64,000 bases of DNA, from positions 1 to 64,000 of the forward strand of contig NZ_JAKQYM010000003.1 in the NCBI RefSeq assembly GCF_022662535.1, given 5' to 3'. Each line of letters starts with the position of its first letter. The first letter of the stretch is position 1. The translations under genes were made by a program, and so were the position numbers. This DNA is from Polaribacter marinus. Lineage in GTDB: Bacteria; Bacteroidota; Bacteroidia; Flavobacteriales; Flavobacteriaceae. Shown here piece by piece: positions 63,081 through 64,000 of this stretch. A model generated the notes under the pieces. That model was not told the DNA's origin. It saw nothing but the letters and a program-made list of their open reading frames with translations, and did not search any database.

Positions 63081-63195
63081 AAAATAGTATTCAGATTACA
63101 GTCTCAGTTGGCAGTAAATAGTTGTATTTGAGATAACAAATTTAGTTAAGAATAAGAATTATCGCGTTAAGGATAGCAATGGAAATCCTTTTTTT

Positions 63196-63270
63196 ATACT
63201 GAACTTGTTTCAGTATCTCTTTTAAAAAAGCATTTAGCTTAAATTGAAAGATGCTGAAATTAATTCAGCA
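63196..63270. repeat. Two hairpin repeats of the CTGAA...TTCAG type
   Basis: Hairpin one: ATACTGAA (63196-63203) / TTCAGTAT (63209-63216). Hairpin two: TGCTGAA (63252-63258) / TTCAGCA (63264-63270). Both have five-base loops. They lie in the 245-base gap between the adaptor and permease genes, inside what should be one operon. The rest of the gap has repeat-like strings (for example ATTGCAATGAATAGCCTG near 63283) but no ORF. Confidence 0.6.
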
Positions 63271-63325
63271 CAAGAAAAAAGATTGCAATGAATAGCCTGT
63301 TAAAACGCCAAAAAAATAAAAAGAA

Positions 63326-64000
63326 ATGAAAGAAGGTTTAGCTGGAAAAATTGCAAAAGTCTTTATTGGATCGAAACTGACAGTATTGCTAATGATCGTA
63401 TTTATGGTGGTTGGTGTGTATGCTTCATTTTTAATTCCGAGAGAAGAAGAGCCGCAAATTGATGTGCCAATGGCAGATATTTTTGTGGGTTATCCGGGTG
63501 CAAGCCCTACAGAAGTAGAGAGTAGAGTTGTAAAACCTTTAGAGAAATTAATCTCAAACATTAAAGGTGTGGAGTATGTGTATTCTACTTCTATGAACGA
63601 GAAAGCAATGGTAATTGTACAGTTTTATGTGGGAGAAGATATTGAGCGCTCTTTTGTGAAATTATACAATGAGATTAACAAACACATGGATCAAATGCCA
63701 GCAGGCGTTACATTTCCGTTGGTTAAAACGCGTGCTATTGATGATGTACCAATGTTGGGTTTAACATTGTGGAGCGAAAACTACAATGATTACCAATTAA
63801 GCCAAATGGCACAAGAATTAGAAACGGAGATTAAGAAGGTTAATGATGTTTCGATTACACATAAAATAGGAGGAAGAAACCGTCAACTACGTGTGGTTTT
63901 AGACAAAGATAAATTGGCTGCAAGCGGATTGGATTTTTTATCAGTTTCTGAAATGATAAAAGCCAATAATACGCAACTTAGTTCTGGTAGTTTTGATAAA
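63326..64000 (+). CDS. Efflux RND transporter permease subunit (partial, runs off the window)
   Basis: The first 225 codons of an RND permease. After a short cytoplasmic start (MKEGLAGKIAKVFIG) comes TM1 (LTVLLMIVFMVVGVYASFLI). The start of the first periplasmic loop follows, with PREEEPQIDVPMADIFVGYPGASPTEVESR in sequence and the GGRNRQLRVVLD segment. It is open to the window edge. It belongs with the TolC and adaptor genes upstream, despite the 245-base gap. The pump's substrate is unknown; its regulation suggests a redox- or metal-linked role. Confidence 0.92.
   Translation, partial: MKEGLAGKIAKVFIGSKLTVLLMIVFMVVGVYASFLIPREEEPQIDVPMADIFVGYPGASPTEVESRVVKPLEKLISNIKGVEYVYSTSMNEKAMVIVQFYVGEDIERSFVKLYNEINKHMDQMPAGVTFPLVKTRAIDDVPMLGLTLWSENYNDYQLSQMAQELETEIKKVNDVSITHKIGGRNRQLRVVLDKDKLAASGLDFLSVSEMIKANNTQLSSGSFDK

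Overview
The window is AT-rich chromosome from a member of the Flavobacteriaceae, most likely a marine Polaribacter- or Tenacibaculum-like species. The evidence is a gliding-motility lipoprotein (GldH), a type IX secretion component (PorZ) beside recO, TonB-dependent receptors, many Bacteroidetes-type lipoproteins, DUF4837, promoters of the TAnnTTTG (-7) type and almost no Shine-Dalgarno sequences. No rRNA, tRNA, insertion sequence, prophage or CRISPR array was seen.

Region 1 (1-33.5 kb) is mostly housekeeping. It holds PBP1C, an MBL-fold hydrolase, a subtilisin-like lipoprotein, an M1 peptidase, a LysE transporter, a PaaE-like reductase and asd. Next comes a compact tRNA wobble-uridine hydroxylation operon (trhO, trhP-like U32 protein, ferredoxin). 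A broken TPR sensor/LytTR regulator pair follows, then ricT-gldH-PBP1A, a CoA-transferase pair, xth, a LysM lytic transglycosylase, DUF4837, trpS, plsC, a haemolysin-III-like protein, a CYTH protein, porZ-recO, an SdpI-like protein, a TesB thioesterase and a GNAT protein. Several intrinsic terminators sit between convergent genes.

Region 2 (33.8-42.5 kb) has an RND efflux operon (adaptor, permease, TolC), a 44-residue membrane peptide and a large outer-membrane beta-barrel protein on the minus strand.

Region 3 (42.6-64 kb) is the most interesting part. A Crp/Fnr-family regulator with three cysteines in its sensor domain is followed by five palindromes of the form GTAAC-N4-GTTAC. They lie upstream of a cytochrome c/Tll0287 fusion plus thioredoxin, a peroxiredoxin, cytochrome bd oxidase (cydAB), a sulfide:quinone-oxidoreductase-like flavoprotein, and a divergent pair of operons. 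One of the pair is a TolC-HlyD-RND efflux operon. The other is a CNGKC membrane protein plus an OprC-like copper TonB receptor. In all five cases the palindrome centre lies exactly 29.5 bp upstream of a TAnnTTTG-like box, the geometry of an activator bound near -41.5. I infer a local regulon, possibly for sulfide or reactive-sulfur stress combined with copper supply. The signal is not shown by the sequence. A TetR-controlled TolC/HlyD/ABC exporter (YbhGFSR-like, with the two ATPase halves as separate genes) lies inside this region and has its own operator.

Several short genes are proposed (59, 44 and 45 residues). Many of the ordinary CDS starts were moved from TTG codons to downstream ATG codons where signal peptides or family length support that.
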